Below, piece by piece: positions 43,141 through 52,049 of a stretch of 56,463 bases of DNA. The position numbers and the translations under genes are program-made. How positions within the stretch are numbered: the first letter of the stretch is position 1; each line of letters begins with the position of its first letter. Below the pieces are notes generated by a model. The model was not told the origin of the DNA and did no database searches. It worked only from the letters and a program-made list of their open reading frames with translations. The stretch is from an uncultured Clostridia bacterium (GTDB lineage: Bacteria > Bacillota > Clostridia > Oscillospirales > CAG-272), in NCBI GenBank assembly GCA_944391805.1, contig CALXUY010000087.1, positions 1 to 56,463 on the forward strand, given 5' to 3'.

Positions 43141-44295
43141 TCAGGATACGTCAAATGCCTGTGCCGGGGACCGGCTCCCCCAGACCCGGAGCCAGGCGGT
43201 GGTATCGTGCAGCAGAATCTCGTAAAGCCCGCTTTCGTGCAGCTCCTGCCGCACGGCGCCGTTGCGCCGGATGTTATCGGCAAACGCCTCGGTCCAGTCA
43301 TAGAGCCGTTCTCCGCAGGGGTACCAGAGTGTGGACGGCTCGAGCGATTGGTAGAACGCCGCGCTTGAATTGCCCACCCCGTGGTGCGCCACCTGCACCT
43401 GGTTGACCTTCAGGGTATCTCCGTATACCGAGGTCAGCCGGTTGGTGGCCTCCTGCATCGCGTCCCCGAGGAAGAGAATGCTGTCCTGCCCGTCGTACAG
43501 CCGGGTGATAACACTGGAATTGTTGAAATCCGCAATGCCGCCATTGATATACAGTTCGTCCGGCGCAAGCAGCACCTCCAGCGTCAGGCCGGCATAGGCG
43601 AAGCGCATACCGGTGTGGAGCTGGCAGATCTTTGCACCCGCGAATTTTGCGGCAATGCCCGGAAAGGTGGTGTGCAGAAAGGAGGCGGCCGCGTCGGCCG
43701 GGTTGACCGGAGCGATCAGGAAGCGCTCGACCGTGACCCGGCCGGCATACTGCTCGGAAAATGCCTTGATGCAGCCATAGTGGTCGCCGTGCGCATGGGT
43801 GATGACCCACGCGCGGATGAGAATGCCCTGCTCCCCGCCGTTCTGGCTCACCAATGTGTTCCAGAGCTGCCCGGCCTGCTCGGCATAGCCGCCGTCCCAG
43901 ATCAGGAAGCTGCCGTCCGACAGCCGGACGACGTATCCCATGCCGTTTGCATAGCTGTTGTTCTGCGTCAGGGGCAGGCAGAGCTGCGTGACCGTGGCTG
44001 TCCCGTCGCCGCCTTCCGCCACAGGCTCGGGCAGCGCCCCGGCCGCCGTGTCCGACATGACCGTGCATAGCCGCGCGGTGTCGGCCATCCAGTAAACGTG
44101 CAGCAGCTCGTCGCCGCGGCAATAGGTGGCAAACCTGCTGCCGTCCTGCTCATGCTCCGAATAAAGCAGGTAACCCTGCGCCTGCGCAAACGCGCACACA
44201 CTGCCAAAAGTTTCATCATTCTTACCGGTATAGGAACGGAGGATGGAGCCGTCCCCATTGGTATAGGTTTGGGTAGCCTCGCCGAGATAGCTCAT
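43141..44295 (-). CDS. MBL-fold hydrolase (ComEC-like), cytoplasmic form
   Basis: This 384-residue protein has HAHGDHYG (~residue 167), LFLGDAMQ and QVAHHGVGNSS, the metal-binding pattern of the metallo-beta-lactamase fold. Its N-terminal ~110 residues correspond to the region just before the MBL domain of the lipoprotein at 36793, but it lacks that protein's signal and GH-type domain. It starts 4 bp after the stop of the beta-helix gene upstream, so it is in the same transcript. The absence of a signal peptide is odd for a partner of surface proteins; the start may lie within a larger ancestral gene. Confidence 0.8.
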   Translation of the reverse strand: MSYLGEATQTYTNGDGSILRSYTGKNDETFGSVCAFAQAQGYLLYSEHEQDGSRFATYCRGDELLHVYWMADTARLCTVMSDTAAGALPEPVAEGGDGTATVTQLCLPLTQNNSYANGMGYVVRLSDGSFLIWDGGYAEQAGQLWNTLVSQNGGEQGILIRAWVITHAHGDHYGCIKAFSEQYAGRVTVERFLIAPVNPADAAASFLHTTFPGIAAKFAGAKICQLHTGMRFAYAGLTLEVLLAPDELYINGGIADFNNSSVITRLYDGQDSILFLGDAMQEATNRLTSVYGDTLKVNQVQVAHHGVGNSSAAFYQSLEPSTLWYPCGERLYDWTEAFADNIRRNGAVRQELHESGLYEILLHDTTAWLRVWGSRSPAQAFDVS

Positions 44296-44299
44296 AATG

Positions 44300-46231
44300 T
44301 CAATCGGCGATCCCGCGAAAAAAGTTCAGCACTGCGGTCTGCGCGTCGTCCTGCGCGGTGACGTCCGCGGCCAGATCCCGCACAATGCCGGTCAGCTCGT
44401 CTCCGTAGAAGGTAAAACTGCCCAGCCCTGGAACCGTCAGCGTCACATAGCCGATGCCGGAAAGCTCGCCGGTCAGGCTGCTCTCCTGAAGGTTGACCAT
44501 GGTGCCGTAGAACTGATAGAAGTCGTCCTCCGCGTCGACATTGTACCAGCCTTCGTTCGCGATGTCCAAATAAGTCTTTCCGGCCGCCTCAAGCGCCTCT
44601 GCGGTGAATGCGCCCGCGGCCTCGACCGATGCCTTGGCGGCAATCAGCGTGCCGGTCGCAACGGTCACTCCGGCCTCGGTCATGGCGTCCAGCCATGCCT
44701 TTTCCACACGGGTCTCAAAGCGGATCCCCGAGTTGCCCAGCGTGGCCGCATTGCCGTCCGGCAGGCGGATATCCACATTCGGATTTTCGATGTCATCAGC
44801 CATCGGCTCGTTGAAAATCACTTCGCCGTTGTGCACGACCGTGCCGCCCAGCTCGGCAAGGGCGCCTTCGGTGTCAATGATCTTGGGAGCGGTGAAATTG
44901 CCGCCCAGCAGCCGGACGGTCTGGTCCTTGCTGCCGAACACACAGATCAGCGCATCGGCGGCATGATTGCTGACAAAGGTTCCGCCGGTGATGATGAGCG
45001 TGCAGCGGTTGTCTCCCGCGGCCTCCCACATGTGTCTGTCTGTGGTGACGGTTCCGCCGTTGATCGTGATTTTCGATTCATTCGTAATATTGGCCTTGAA
45101 GCTGTTGCCAACCGTGGTGATGGACGCCCCCTCGTTGACCACCAGCTCGGAGTCGGTCGTATTCATGCGCACGCCAACGCTTTGGGTGCCGTCCGCGGCA
45201 CTGCCCTCGGAAATCACCTGCGCGCCGTTGTCAAGAATCAGCTTGCCATTGAGCACCACCGTACCGTATGGCGTGGTTGCCGTGCAGCGGATCACCGAAT
45301 GCTCCACCGTTGCGGTAGCGCCGGCGTTGACCTGCATGGCGGCAGCGGCGCCGGTCTGCAGAACGGTCAGATTCTTCATGGTTCCGGTTGCGTCAAACCG
45401 CACAAGATAGGAGCCGGTGCTGCCGGATACCGTCTTACCGTTGCCGTCCAATGTAATGGCCTTGCTGACGATCAGGCGGTCATCGGTTCCTGTGACCGTG
45501 ATGTTGTCCAGCAGTGTGACGGTTCCGCCCTCGGAAGCGGCATTCAGCGCCTTTGTCCAACTGTTATAGTAACGGTTCCCCGCACCGGCTACAAGCCCCA
45601 TTGTGGCGTTCGGTGCACCGGAGAGATCAAACGCGGTGTTCTCCAGAACCGCCTGATTGTCGCTTTCCGGGAGGAATACCGGCTGTGCTCCCTCCGAGGT
45701 GTATATAAACCCGCAGTTCCGCATGGTCAGCTCTCCGCGCGGGATGATCACCGCAAATGCAGGCGTACCCGTCACCGCAAAGGTGCAGTCCTCAAAGACG
45801 CAGGCGTTGCCGGCATTGAGCTGATAGAGATAGTTGTTGCCCGCTCCCAAAGTGGTCAACACCACGTTTAGATCTCTGATCGTGATATCGGCTCCGGAGC
45901 CATCGGTGCGAAACGCCCCGGTCAGGGTATGCCCCTTACCGTCGATGGTGTAGCTGCCGTTGAGCAGCAGCTCAAAGCCGATGGTTACGTCGGCAATCAG
46001 CTCCACGGTGCCGCCCTCCGGCACATCCGCGGGCATGGTGCTCCGTTGATTGGAATCCACGGCATCAAATCTGAAATATTTAACCATGCCGTCGGAGGCC
46101 GTATACTTCGCCTGGTAGCCCTGCGCCGCAGCATCCGCATCGCTTGCCGGCTCGGCAGACGCCGGGAGGATCCAAAAACAGGAACACAGCAGAGATAGCA
46201 ATAACAACCAAGAAGCGCCTTTTTTGAGCAT
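44300..46231 (-). CDS. beta-helix surface protein, first gene of the cluster
   Basis: This 643-residue exported protein has a signal peptide (SLLCSCFWILPASAEPA) and a right-handed beta-helix built of repeating rungs (VELIADVTIGFELLLNGSYT, LTMRNCGFIY, VTLLDNITVTG, KITINGGTV). A C-terminal domain follows (GIRFETRVEKAWLDAM ... TYLDIANEGWYN). That last domain, with its GIRFxxxV opening, is common in clostridial surface proteins. The ATG at 46231 follows AAAGGAGA. No membrane anchor is seen, so it may be secreted. The first ~120 residues parallel the protein at 40179. Confidence 0.82.
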   Translation of the reverse strand: MLKKGASWLLLLSLLCSCFWILPASAEPASDADAAAQGYQAKYTASDGMVKYFRFDAVDSNQRSTMPADVPEGGTVELIADVTIGFELLLNGSYTIDGKGHTLTGAFRTDGSGADITIRDLNVVLTTLGAGNNYLYQLNAGNACVFEDCTFAVTGTPAFAVIIPRGELTMRNCGFIYTSEGAQPVFLPESDNQAVLENTAFDLSGAPNATMGLVAGAGNRYYNSWTKALNAASEGGTVTLLDNITVTGTDDRLIVSKAITLDGNGKTVSGSTGSYLVRFDATGTMKNLTVLQTGAAAAMQVNAGATATVEHSVIRCTATTPYGTVVLNGKLILDNGAQVISEGSAADGTQSVGVRMNTTDSELVVNEGASITTVGNSFKANITNESKITINGGTVTTDRHMWEAAGDNRCTLIITGGTFVSNHAADALICVFGSKDQTVRLLGGNFTAPKIIDTEGALAELGGTVVHNGEVIFNEPMADDIENPNVDIRLPDGNAATLGNSGIRFETRVEKAWLDAMTEAGVTVATGTLIAAKASVEAAGAFTAEALEAAGKTYLDIANEGWYNVDAEDDFYQFYGTMVNLQESSLTGELSGIGYVTLTVPGLGSFTFYGDELTGIVRDLAADVTAQDDAQTAVLNFFRGIAD

Positions 46232-46329
46232 TTTCAATTCTCCTTTATAATAAAATTGAACCGGAAGAATGCGAACCATCATTGTGATTTTGTCTCAATT
46301 CGTTCATCCTTCCCGCCGTTCTATCATGT

Positions 46330-46358
46330 ATTATAGCACAATATTCTGCATTAGTAAA
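46330..46358 (-). promoter_or_regulatory. promoter of the leftward surface cluster
   Basis: Minus-strand TTTACT (46358-46353), a 17-bp spacer and TATAAT (46335-46330) lie 99 bp before the ATG at 46231. It diverges from the AraC-gene promoter 116 bp away. Confidence 0.75.
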
Positions 46359-46473
46359 TTGTAAAAACAGGAGAATTCCTTGTGAATTCCATGCAAAAAC
46401 GCTGATTTCGAGCAGCAAAAGCATGATTGCCAATCAAATCGCGGAAAAATCGGTTTCAATTTTGAAAAAGTGC

Positions 46474-46502
46474 TTGACTTTTTACCGGATTTTGTGTAAT
46501 AT
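46474..46502 (+). promoter_or_regulatory. promoter of the AraC-family gene
   Basis: TTGACT (46474-46479), a 17-bp spacer and TAATAT (46497-46502) lie 33 bp before the ATG at 46535. Confidence 0.75.
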
Positions 46503-46534
46503 TAAAGAGAATCCCCCGAAAGGAGATACCTGAC

Positions 46535-47431
46535 ATGGAGCAATCCGCCAAACTACCCAAGGTTTTTGAACCATCTCCTCCGCTGAAGCGCTGGAGCTTC
46601 TGCTCGGAAAGCATCTTCCATCTCCAATCCAAAACCATGCCGTTCCTGCACTATCATCAGGAAATGGAGGTGGGTCTCTGTGTGAGCGGCTCCGGCACAC
46701 TGCAGCTCGAGGGGAGGAGCATTGCGTTTGAGGCAGGAGACGTACAGGTGGTGCTTCCACTGCAGCCGCATTACAATGTTTCCGAGCTGCCCAACACGGT
46801 CTGGCATTTTATCAGCTTTACACCGGGAAAGCTCAAATCCCCGCACATCAAACCGGAGCCGGAATTTTTGGAGGAGCTGACCCGCAGCTGCAGAACCAGC
46901 GGCGTATTCACCGCGGCCGAGCATCCGGAGCTGGTGCGCATGCTCACCTCTCTGGCACTCTCGGCGGTTCGCAACCCCACCTCAGCCTATGATGAGGACC
47001 GGCTGCTGCTGCAGACGCTCGACGTATTGGTCAAGCTGGGCACACTGGACAGCGACCAACCCGAGCCGGACCGGACCGACCTGCCCACCGACAAGATTAT
47101 GCCGGGGCTGATTCTGCTCTCACGCGCCATTCAAGCGGGGAAATCGGTTACCATTGCCGATATGGCCAAGGCCTGCCACTTCAGCCAATCGCATTTCCGC
47201 AAGCTCTTTCTGGAGGCGATGGGCGTTTCCCCCAAAAATTATCTGATTCAGGAGCAGCTCAAGTATGCGGCGCAGCTTCTTCTCACCACCTCGGCGCCGG
47301 TCTCCGAGATACAGCAGCGCGCCGGATTTTTGGATGCGTCGGTATTTTTCCGCAATTTTGTAAAAAAATACCGTTGTTCACCCTCGGCGTTTCGCAAAAC
47401 AAACCAACAGGAATACGAAAAAAAGGGATGA
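46535..47431 (+). CDS. AraC-family transcriptional regulator
   Basis: This 298-residue protein has an N-terminal cupin-like sensor domain (MPFLHYHQEMEVGLCVSG, residues ~33-95). The C-terminal double helix-turn-helix includes TIADMAKACHFSQSHFRKLF and the PxSEIQQRAGFLDASVFFRNFVK-type second helix pair. AAAGGAGA precedes the ATG. It is divergent from the surface cluster and shares its 300-bp control region, so it most likely activates that cluster in response to a small sugar-like ligand. A good terminator follows. Confidence 0.92.
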   Translation: MEQSAKLPKVFEPSPPLKRWSFCSESIFHLQSKTMPFLHYHQEMEVGLCVSGSGTLQLEGRSIAFEAGDVQVVLPLQPHYNVSELPNTVWHFISFTPGKLKSPHIKPEPEFLEELTRSCRTSGVFTAAEHPELVRMLTSLALSAVRNPTSAYDEDRLLLQTLDVLVKLGTLDSDQPEPDRTDLPTDKIMPGLILLSRAIQAGKSVTIADMAKACHFSQSHFRKLFLEAMGVSPKNYLIQEQLKYAAQLLLTTSAPVSEIQQRAGFLDASVFFRNFVKKYRCSPSAFRKTNQQEYEKKG

Positions 47432-47593
47432 TAAACATCCCCGAGGCGACAAAAGACATCATTGCCTGCATTTCCATTTTGACGTATATGATTTCACTTT
47501 TGAAGCCGCAGGCGCAATGTACTTGCTTTACCTGCCGGCTGCACTGTTCCGCTGCAACGAAGCAGGAGCTAAAAATTACATAATACCATCCGT

Positions 47594-47620
47594 TACGGGG
47601 CGCTCGGCCCCGTATTTTTT
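47594..47620 (+). terminator. Rho-independent terminator
   Basis: An 8-bp stem TACGGGGC/GCCCCGTA with a 5-nt loop is followed by TTTTTT. It ends the AraC transcript; the 160 bp before it hold no clear gene. Confidence 0.85.
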
Positions 47621-47670
47621 GGTTTTCAAGCGTTCGCCTCTCTCGGCTCAATCGGAAAATGGGCCGCGCT

Positions 47671-48546
47671 TCAGAATTCCTCCCGATGCCGCTCAAAGAA
47701 ATGCCTGTATACACGGACATTTTTCAGCTCGGTCCAGGGGCGGACGGCGACCGGAACCGCATCCAGATCATAGATTCTCGCGTCCCGGACAGAAAGCAGA
47801 AACGGGGAATGGGTAGAAAAAACAAACTGGCAGTGCCAGAAGCGAGCCGAATCCTCGAGGAAGCGCACCAGCTCGAGCTGCAGCTCGGCCGAAAGGCTGT
47901 TTTCCGGCTCGTCAAGCAGATAAAGGGCGTTCTCACGAATCTGTTCGGTAAAATAGGCATAGGCACTCTCGCCGTTGGATTTGCCCCACACATTCTCCGG
48001 CAGCCGCCGGCGGGCAAATGCCGAACGGGTGGAGCGCTTGGCCTCGTTGCGGCGCTTAAGCTCCTCATAGTCCCCGAGCGTACGCATGTGGAACGGCGTG
48101 CCGCGCGCCTCCTCGTATTCGGAAAACAACTGCTCGCGCCTGGCGTCCACTCCTTCGTTGAGCAGGCGCAGATCCAGCAGATAGTCAAATACATCGTCGC
48201 TGGTGATGATGCGGCTGCCCTTGGGCACACCGCGCCCGAAGGTCAGCTCCGCATCGCAGAGCTTCAGATACTCGTCAAAAAACGGTGTGTGATTGAATGG
48301 GGCCGCGCGTTCCAGCTCCAGCTTGCAGGCGATGAGGTTGAGCAGGGTGGATTTGCCCGATCCGTTTCCCCCGTAAAAAATGGTGACCGGCGCAAAGGAC
48401 AGCCGCTCCAGCCGCTTGCCCGGAAACAGCCGGAAGGGATAAATATTGTTGGAATAACAGGTCATCTGCGTCATCGGGTGGTCAAGGATAAAATTGGTCT
48501 CGGCCGCCTCACCCGGCAGACGAAAGCGCTCAAGATATTGCTGCAC
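47671..48546 (-). CDS. AAA/ABC-type ATPase
   Basis: This 291-residue protein has a Walker A motif (FYGGNGSGKST, ~residue 60), a Walker B with ABC-like context (YLLDEPENSLSAELQ) and a late His switch (FVFSTHSPFLL). It is a stand-alone ATPase of the AAA_21/AAA_23-like group found widely in clostridia, sometimes in defence roles. The start is GTG at 48546 after GAGGAGAG. No partner nuclease is adjacent, so its role is open. Confidence 0.85.
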   Translation of the reverse strand: MQQYLERFRLPGEAAETNFILDHPMTQMTCYSNNIYPFRLFPGKRLERLSFAPVTIFYGGNGSGKSTLLNLIACKLELERAAPFNHTPFFDEYLKLCDAELTFGRGVPKGSRIITSDDVFDYLLDLRLLNEGVDARREQLFSEYEEARGTPFHMRTLGDYEELKRRNEAKRSTRSAFARRRLPENVWGKSNGESAYAYFTEQIRENALYLLDEPENSLSAELQLELVRFLEDSARFWHCQFVFSTHSPFLLSVRDARIYDLDAVPVAVRPWTELKNVRVYRHFFERHREEF

Positions 48547-48591
48547 GGTTCTCTCCTCTCATCGTGAGCATCCACGGGCCGCCTGAACGGC

Positions 48592-48861
48592 TCATTCCGG
48601 ACGGCCTGTGCCGGACGATTGATCCTCCGCTCCCTCCGCCTTGCCGGAGCCGCGTACAATGCGGACCACCAGCAGCACGATGCCGACAACCTTCATCCCC
48701 ACCGCCAGCCCCAGCAGCAGTCCCGAGGCAAAGTCCGAAAAATCGCTGTTCCCCTCCCCGGCGAACAGTTCGGTTGCCCAATGCAGCCCCTCTCCGAGCA
48801 CGATCAGCAGCACGGCGGCAATCAGCTTTTTATCAAGCGTTGGCTTTGTTGTTTTTTTCAT
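48592..48861 (-). CDS. small two-helix membrane protein
   Basis: This 89-residue protein has two hydrophobic segments (LIAAVLLIVLGEGLHWA and GLLLGLAVGMKVVGIVLLVV) and a polar tail. GGAAAGGA precedes the ATG at 48861. It lies 45 bp upstream of the ATPase gene on the same strand, so the two may form a pair. Family not recognised. The 320 bp between it and ylmH hold nothing I can call. Confidence 0.65.
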   Translation of the reverse strand: MKKTTKPTLDKKLIAAVLLIVLGEGLHWATELFAGEGNSDFSDFASGLLLGLAVGMKVVGIVLLVVRIVRGSGKAEGAEDQSSGTGRPE

Positions 48862-49183
48862 ATCCGTTTTTCCTTTCCGGTATCATGTAACCGCTGCGGG
48901 TACTGCCCGACCGGAGCGGCCGGGGTACGGAATCCGTTCTGCCGGCTGCCCGGCGCAGCGGCTCCGGGCAAACGTCGCCCGGGCAACAGGCGCGCCTAGG
49001 CACGGGAAAAGATGTGGAGAGCGCGGCCGCTATGCACTGGAACAGCATATCAGACGCACGCAGGTGCATCGAAAGCACGCAAGTCCGGCATCACACAGAA
49101 AAAGCGCTGCAAACGCAGCGTCCGCGGCCGGAAAACAGAGGGCGAACGCGATGGCCGTCCCGTCCCCGGCGGAGATTCCGTCC

Positions 49184-50002
49184 CTACACCAGTTGATCGG
49201 CGCGCAGACGCAGACGCCCCCGGCGTGTTTCCCCTTCAAAGGCGCGGAGAATATAGCGCCCATGCCCCCGGACAGAGAGCGTCGCGGGGGCGGACAGGAT
49301 GCGGTCCACGCGGTCCTCCGGCTCAAAATCCACCTCCACCAGTCCCGTGCGCACGGCACGCTGCGCTTCCTCACGGGAAAGATTGGTCAGAGCGGCCACC
49401 ACGCAGTCCAGCCGCGGCGAGGCCACGGTATCCGCAATCGGCCGGTAGCTCCGCCCGTCGGTAAACCGTGCGTCGGGCGTATATTCTTCGCAGCGCACCG
49501 GATCGGACGCCACCTTTTGCAGGTTGGAAAGCAGAAACGCCGCGATGCGGCGGGTGCAGAACACCACGGCCTCGTGTTCGTTTTGCACCGCAATATCCCC
49601 CAGCGCGTCCCGCTCCAGCCCGAGCCCGAGCAGAGAGCCGAGATAATCGCGATGCGCCAGCACGCGGAAGCCGCTGCCGCGGATCCGAACCGCGGTGACT
49701 GCGTCGGCCTCCGGGTCCGGAATCGTGCCGGCCGGGTTTTCTCCCTCCGCCGGCATCAGCTCCGGCATATCCAGATAAAAATCCGGCAGCAGAAACAGGC
49801 ATTGCCGTTCCGCGCCGGAATATCCGCCCCAAAAACGCGCCTGCGCGCGCACCCCGTGCGCGGTCAGCCAGCGCTCGGCCTGCCGTCTCTCACCCGGGGT
49901 CAGAAAGCGGCTCACGGCCACGCTCCCACGCCCGGCACGGGCAAGATGATCGTTCAGACGCGCCTCCAGCAGGCCGGAGGCCTCCCGGCTCCGGTCGCTC
50001 AT
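49184..50002 (-). CDS. ylmH: YlmH-like S4-domain RNA-binding protein
   Basis: This 272-residue protein has an N-terminal alpha/beta part (RFLTPGERRQAERWL), a middle domain (HRDYLGSLLGLGLERDALGDI) and a C-terminal S4 domain (LDCVVAALTNLSREEAQRAVRTGLVEVD). YlmH acts in ribosome-associated quality control or cell-division-linked functions in related Firmicutes. The ATG at 50002 overlaps the yggT stop by four bases. The gene order sepF-yggT-ylmH is the classical one; divIVA is missing downstream. Confidence 0.92.
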   Translation of the reverse strand: MSDRSREASGLLEARLNDHLARAGRGSVAVSRFLTPGERRQAERWLTAHGVRAQARFWGGYSGAERQCLFLLPDFYLDMPELMPAEGENPAGTIPDPEADAVTAVRIRGSGFRVLAHRDYLGSLLGLGLERDALGDIAVQNEHEAVVFCTRRIAAFLLSNLQKVASDPVRCEEYTPDARFTDGRSYRPIADTVASPRLDCVVAALTNLSREEAQRAVRTGLVEVDFEPEDRVDRILSAPATLSVRGHGRYILRAFEGETRRGRLRLRADQLV

Positions 50003-50265
50003 ACAAACATCTGCACCACCATGATGATCACGATGGTGATGAGGAACGGAACATCCAGCGGAGTGCCCTGAAACCAGTTCATTTTGTAGCACAGCTTGCG
50101 GATGGGCATGATGATCGGCTCGGTGACCATATACAAAAAGGCCGAGAACCGGTTGGATTGCTCGGGATCAATCCATGAAAAAATGGCGCGCAGCAGCATG
50201 GCCAGATCCAGCACCCAGAGCAGATACCGCAGCGTGAGCCTGACAAAGTACAGCAGTTCTTCCAA
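49999..50265 (-). CDS. YggT-family membrane protein (YlmG)
   Basis: This 88-residue protein has two membrane helices (FVRLTLRYLLWVLDLAMLLRAIFSW and FLITIVIIMVVQMF) flanking a loop with the typical EPIIMPIRKL stretch. The proposed start is TTG at 50265, 9 nt after AAGGAG; no ATG is available in frame nearby. It sits between sepF and ylmH. In other bacteria it is linked to division-site or membrane organisation, without a firm mechanism. Confidence 0.88.
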   Translation of the reverse strand: MEELLYFVRLTLRYLLWVLDLAMLLRAIFSWIDPEQSNRFSAFLYMVTEPIIMPIRKLCYKMNWFQGTPLDVPFLITIVIIMVVQMFV

Positions 50266-50758
50266 ACAACATTTCTCCTTATCCTCCCGGGGAATGACAG
50301 AAAGTCAGCCCAAGAACGCATTTACCGACGGAACACAGCCACGGATGACGACAGCTCCGCGCCCGAGCCGAAGCACGCAAGCGGCAGAGCAAAAGCTGCC
50401 TGCCTACCATCCGGCAGACACAACATAAAGGAAAGCGGATGCTGCCGCCCATTCCTGCATGAGCGGCAGCAAGGCCGGCGTACCGGGCGGCGCAGGATGT
50501 GCGGCCTCCGGACACAAGCGGAACCCGCGCCTTTCTCCGGTACTTTCGCCGCATTGCGCCTCCCGTCTTGCAGTTCCCACCTTACGGGCTGCACGCTGCA
50601 GGACACGTCCTGCGGCAGCGGCCCGCATGCCGCACCTCGCAGATCCGCACATCCTTTCGGGCTGCCGCATGCCGCACAAATCTGCCGCACGGGCGGGTAC
50701 CCGCAGGTTCCATCCATACTCCAACGGTTCGCCGCCGCACGGCTCACACCACTGCCCC
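50266..50758. other. 493-bp gap between yggT and sepF
   Basis: No ORF with a ribosome site, no terminator with a T run and no tRNA is seen. A short motif CCGCATGCCGCAC occurs at ~50626 and again at ~50664, and the sequence is rich in GCCGCA/TGCGGC words. I see nothing that can be named. Confidence 0.4.
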
Positions 50759-51277
50759 TCAGGCCTCCTCGTATTCCTCCGGAAGCTCCTCAATTTCCTC
50801 GTAGGTTTCCTCCTCGGGCGGCTCCTCTGCCGGAGCCGGCTCCTCCTGCATAAAGCCCGAAATGTCCACACCGGAGGGGGACACCACAATGGTATTTTTG
50901 TTGGTCTTGATCATCTCGCCGCCCAGCACATAGGCCACGCCGGCCAGAAAATCCACCAGCCGGAGCGCCTTCTCCTTGGTCAGATTGCTGATGTCAAGCA
51001 GGACGATACAGCCCTCCTTGAGCTTGTCGGCAATTTTGGTGGCCTCGGTATGGCTCTTGGGCTGCAGCAGCTTGAGCGAAACCTTATCGGGCGAGGCCGG
51101 GTGAATTTCCGGCTCCTTGCGGGCCGGGCTGTTGAGCGACGCCAGATCGGACAGGGTGTCGCTCTGCGGAAGCTGCACCGGAATATCGTCCTCATCCGGG
51201 CCTCTGTACAGGTCGTCGTAATCGTCCTCGCCCATATCGGCGTTGTCGTTTCTGATAAACTTTTTCAGCAGGTTCAT
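50759..51277 (-). CDS. sepF: cell division protein SepF
   Basis: This 172-residue protein has an N-terminal membrane-binding amphipathic start (MNLLKKFI), an acidic linker and the SepF core (KVSLKLLQPKSHTEATKIAD ... VLLDISNLTKEKALRLVDFLAG). A Glu-rich tail of ~35 residues follows. SepF bundles FtsZ filaments and ties them to the membrane. CGGAGGAAAAT precedes the ATG. It lies 70 bp downstream of yggS. Confidence 0.95.
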   Translation of the reverse strand: MNLLKKFIRNDNADMGEDDYDDLYRGPDEDDIPVQLPQSDTLSDLASLNSPARKEPEIHPASPDKVSLKLLQPKSHTEATKIADKLKEGCIVLLDISNLTKEKALRLVDFLAGVAYVLGGEMIKTNKNTIVVSPSGVDISGFMQEEPAPAEEPPEEETYEEIEELPEEYEEA

Positions 51278-51347
51278 GATTTTCCTCCGTTATTTTCTCT
51301 ATTTCTTTCGGACCTTATCCGTATCTATCGTATTCGCAAAACCGATC

Positions 51348-52049
51348 TTATGTAGCCTCCGGCACGGCAAACAGCGCCCGCCCGACGCGCACCATATCGG
51401 CGCCCTCCTCAATGGCAACCTCAAAATTATCCGACATTCCCATTGAAAAAACAGGCCTGCCTATATTATGAATGTTTTTCTCCCAAATGTCAATACCCAG
51501 TTTGTAAGTTTCCCGAAAATATTTTCGATAATCCTCTTTTTTTTCGCATTTCGGGGCCATTGTCATCCATCCGCGCAGGTTCAGGTGCGGGTAATCCACC
51601 AGCCGCGCGCAGAATTCCGGCGCATCGGCAGGCGAGATGCCGCTCTTGTTCTCCTCCGCCCCGCTGTTGATTTCCACAAGCACATCCATGCGCCGCCCCA
51701 GCTTTGCCATCTGCCGCTCGATCTCGTCGGCCAAGCGCAGCGAGTCGAGCGAGTGAATCATGCAGACCTTGTCGGCAATGTATTTGACCTTGTTGGTTTG
51801 CAGCTTGCCGATGAAATGAAAGCGCAGCCCGGTACGGTCCAGCGCCTCCCAGTGCTCGAGAAGCTGCTGCACGCGGTTCTCCCCGATGTCGCAGACGCCG
51901 AGCCGCTTCAGCTCGGCGATGTGCTCAGCGTCGGTATACTTGACCGCGGCGATCAGCTCCACGCCGCTCCTTCCGGCTCTCTCCTCCGCCGCCCGGATGC
52001 GCGCGCGGATGCCGGCAACATTCTGATCCATATATGCAAACCGGTTCAT
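51348..52049 (-). CDS. YggS-family PLP homeostasis protein
   Basis: This 233-residue alanine-racemase-fold protein binds pyridoxal phosphate through the Lys of LIAAVKYTDAEHI. Other conserved stretches are IGENRVQQ, FHFIGKLQTNKVK, VLVEINSGAEENKSG and FSMGMSDNFEVAIEEGADMVRVGRALF. It keeps free PLP low and balances amino-acid pools. The start overlaps the hlyD-like stop by four bases. Placement before sepF is standard. Confidence 0.95.
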   Translation of the reverse strand: MNRFAYMDQNVAGIRARIRAAEERAGRSGVELIAAVKYTDAEHIAELKRLGVCDIGENRVQQLLEHWEALDRTGLRFHFIGKLQTNKVKYIADKVCMIHSLDSLRLADEIERQMAKLGRRMDVLVEINSGAEENKSGISPADAPEFCARLVDYPHLNLRGWMTMAPKCEKKEDYRKYFRETYKLGIDIWEKNIHNIGRPVFSMGMSDNFEVAIEEGADMVRVGRALFAVPEAT

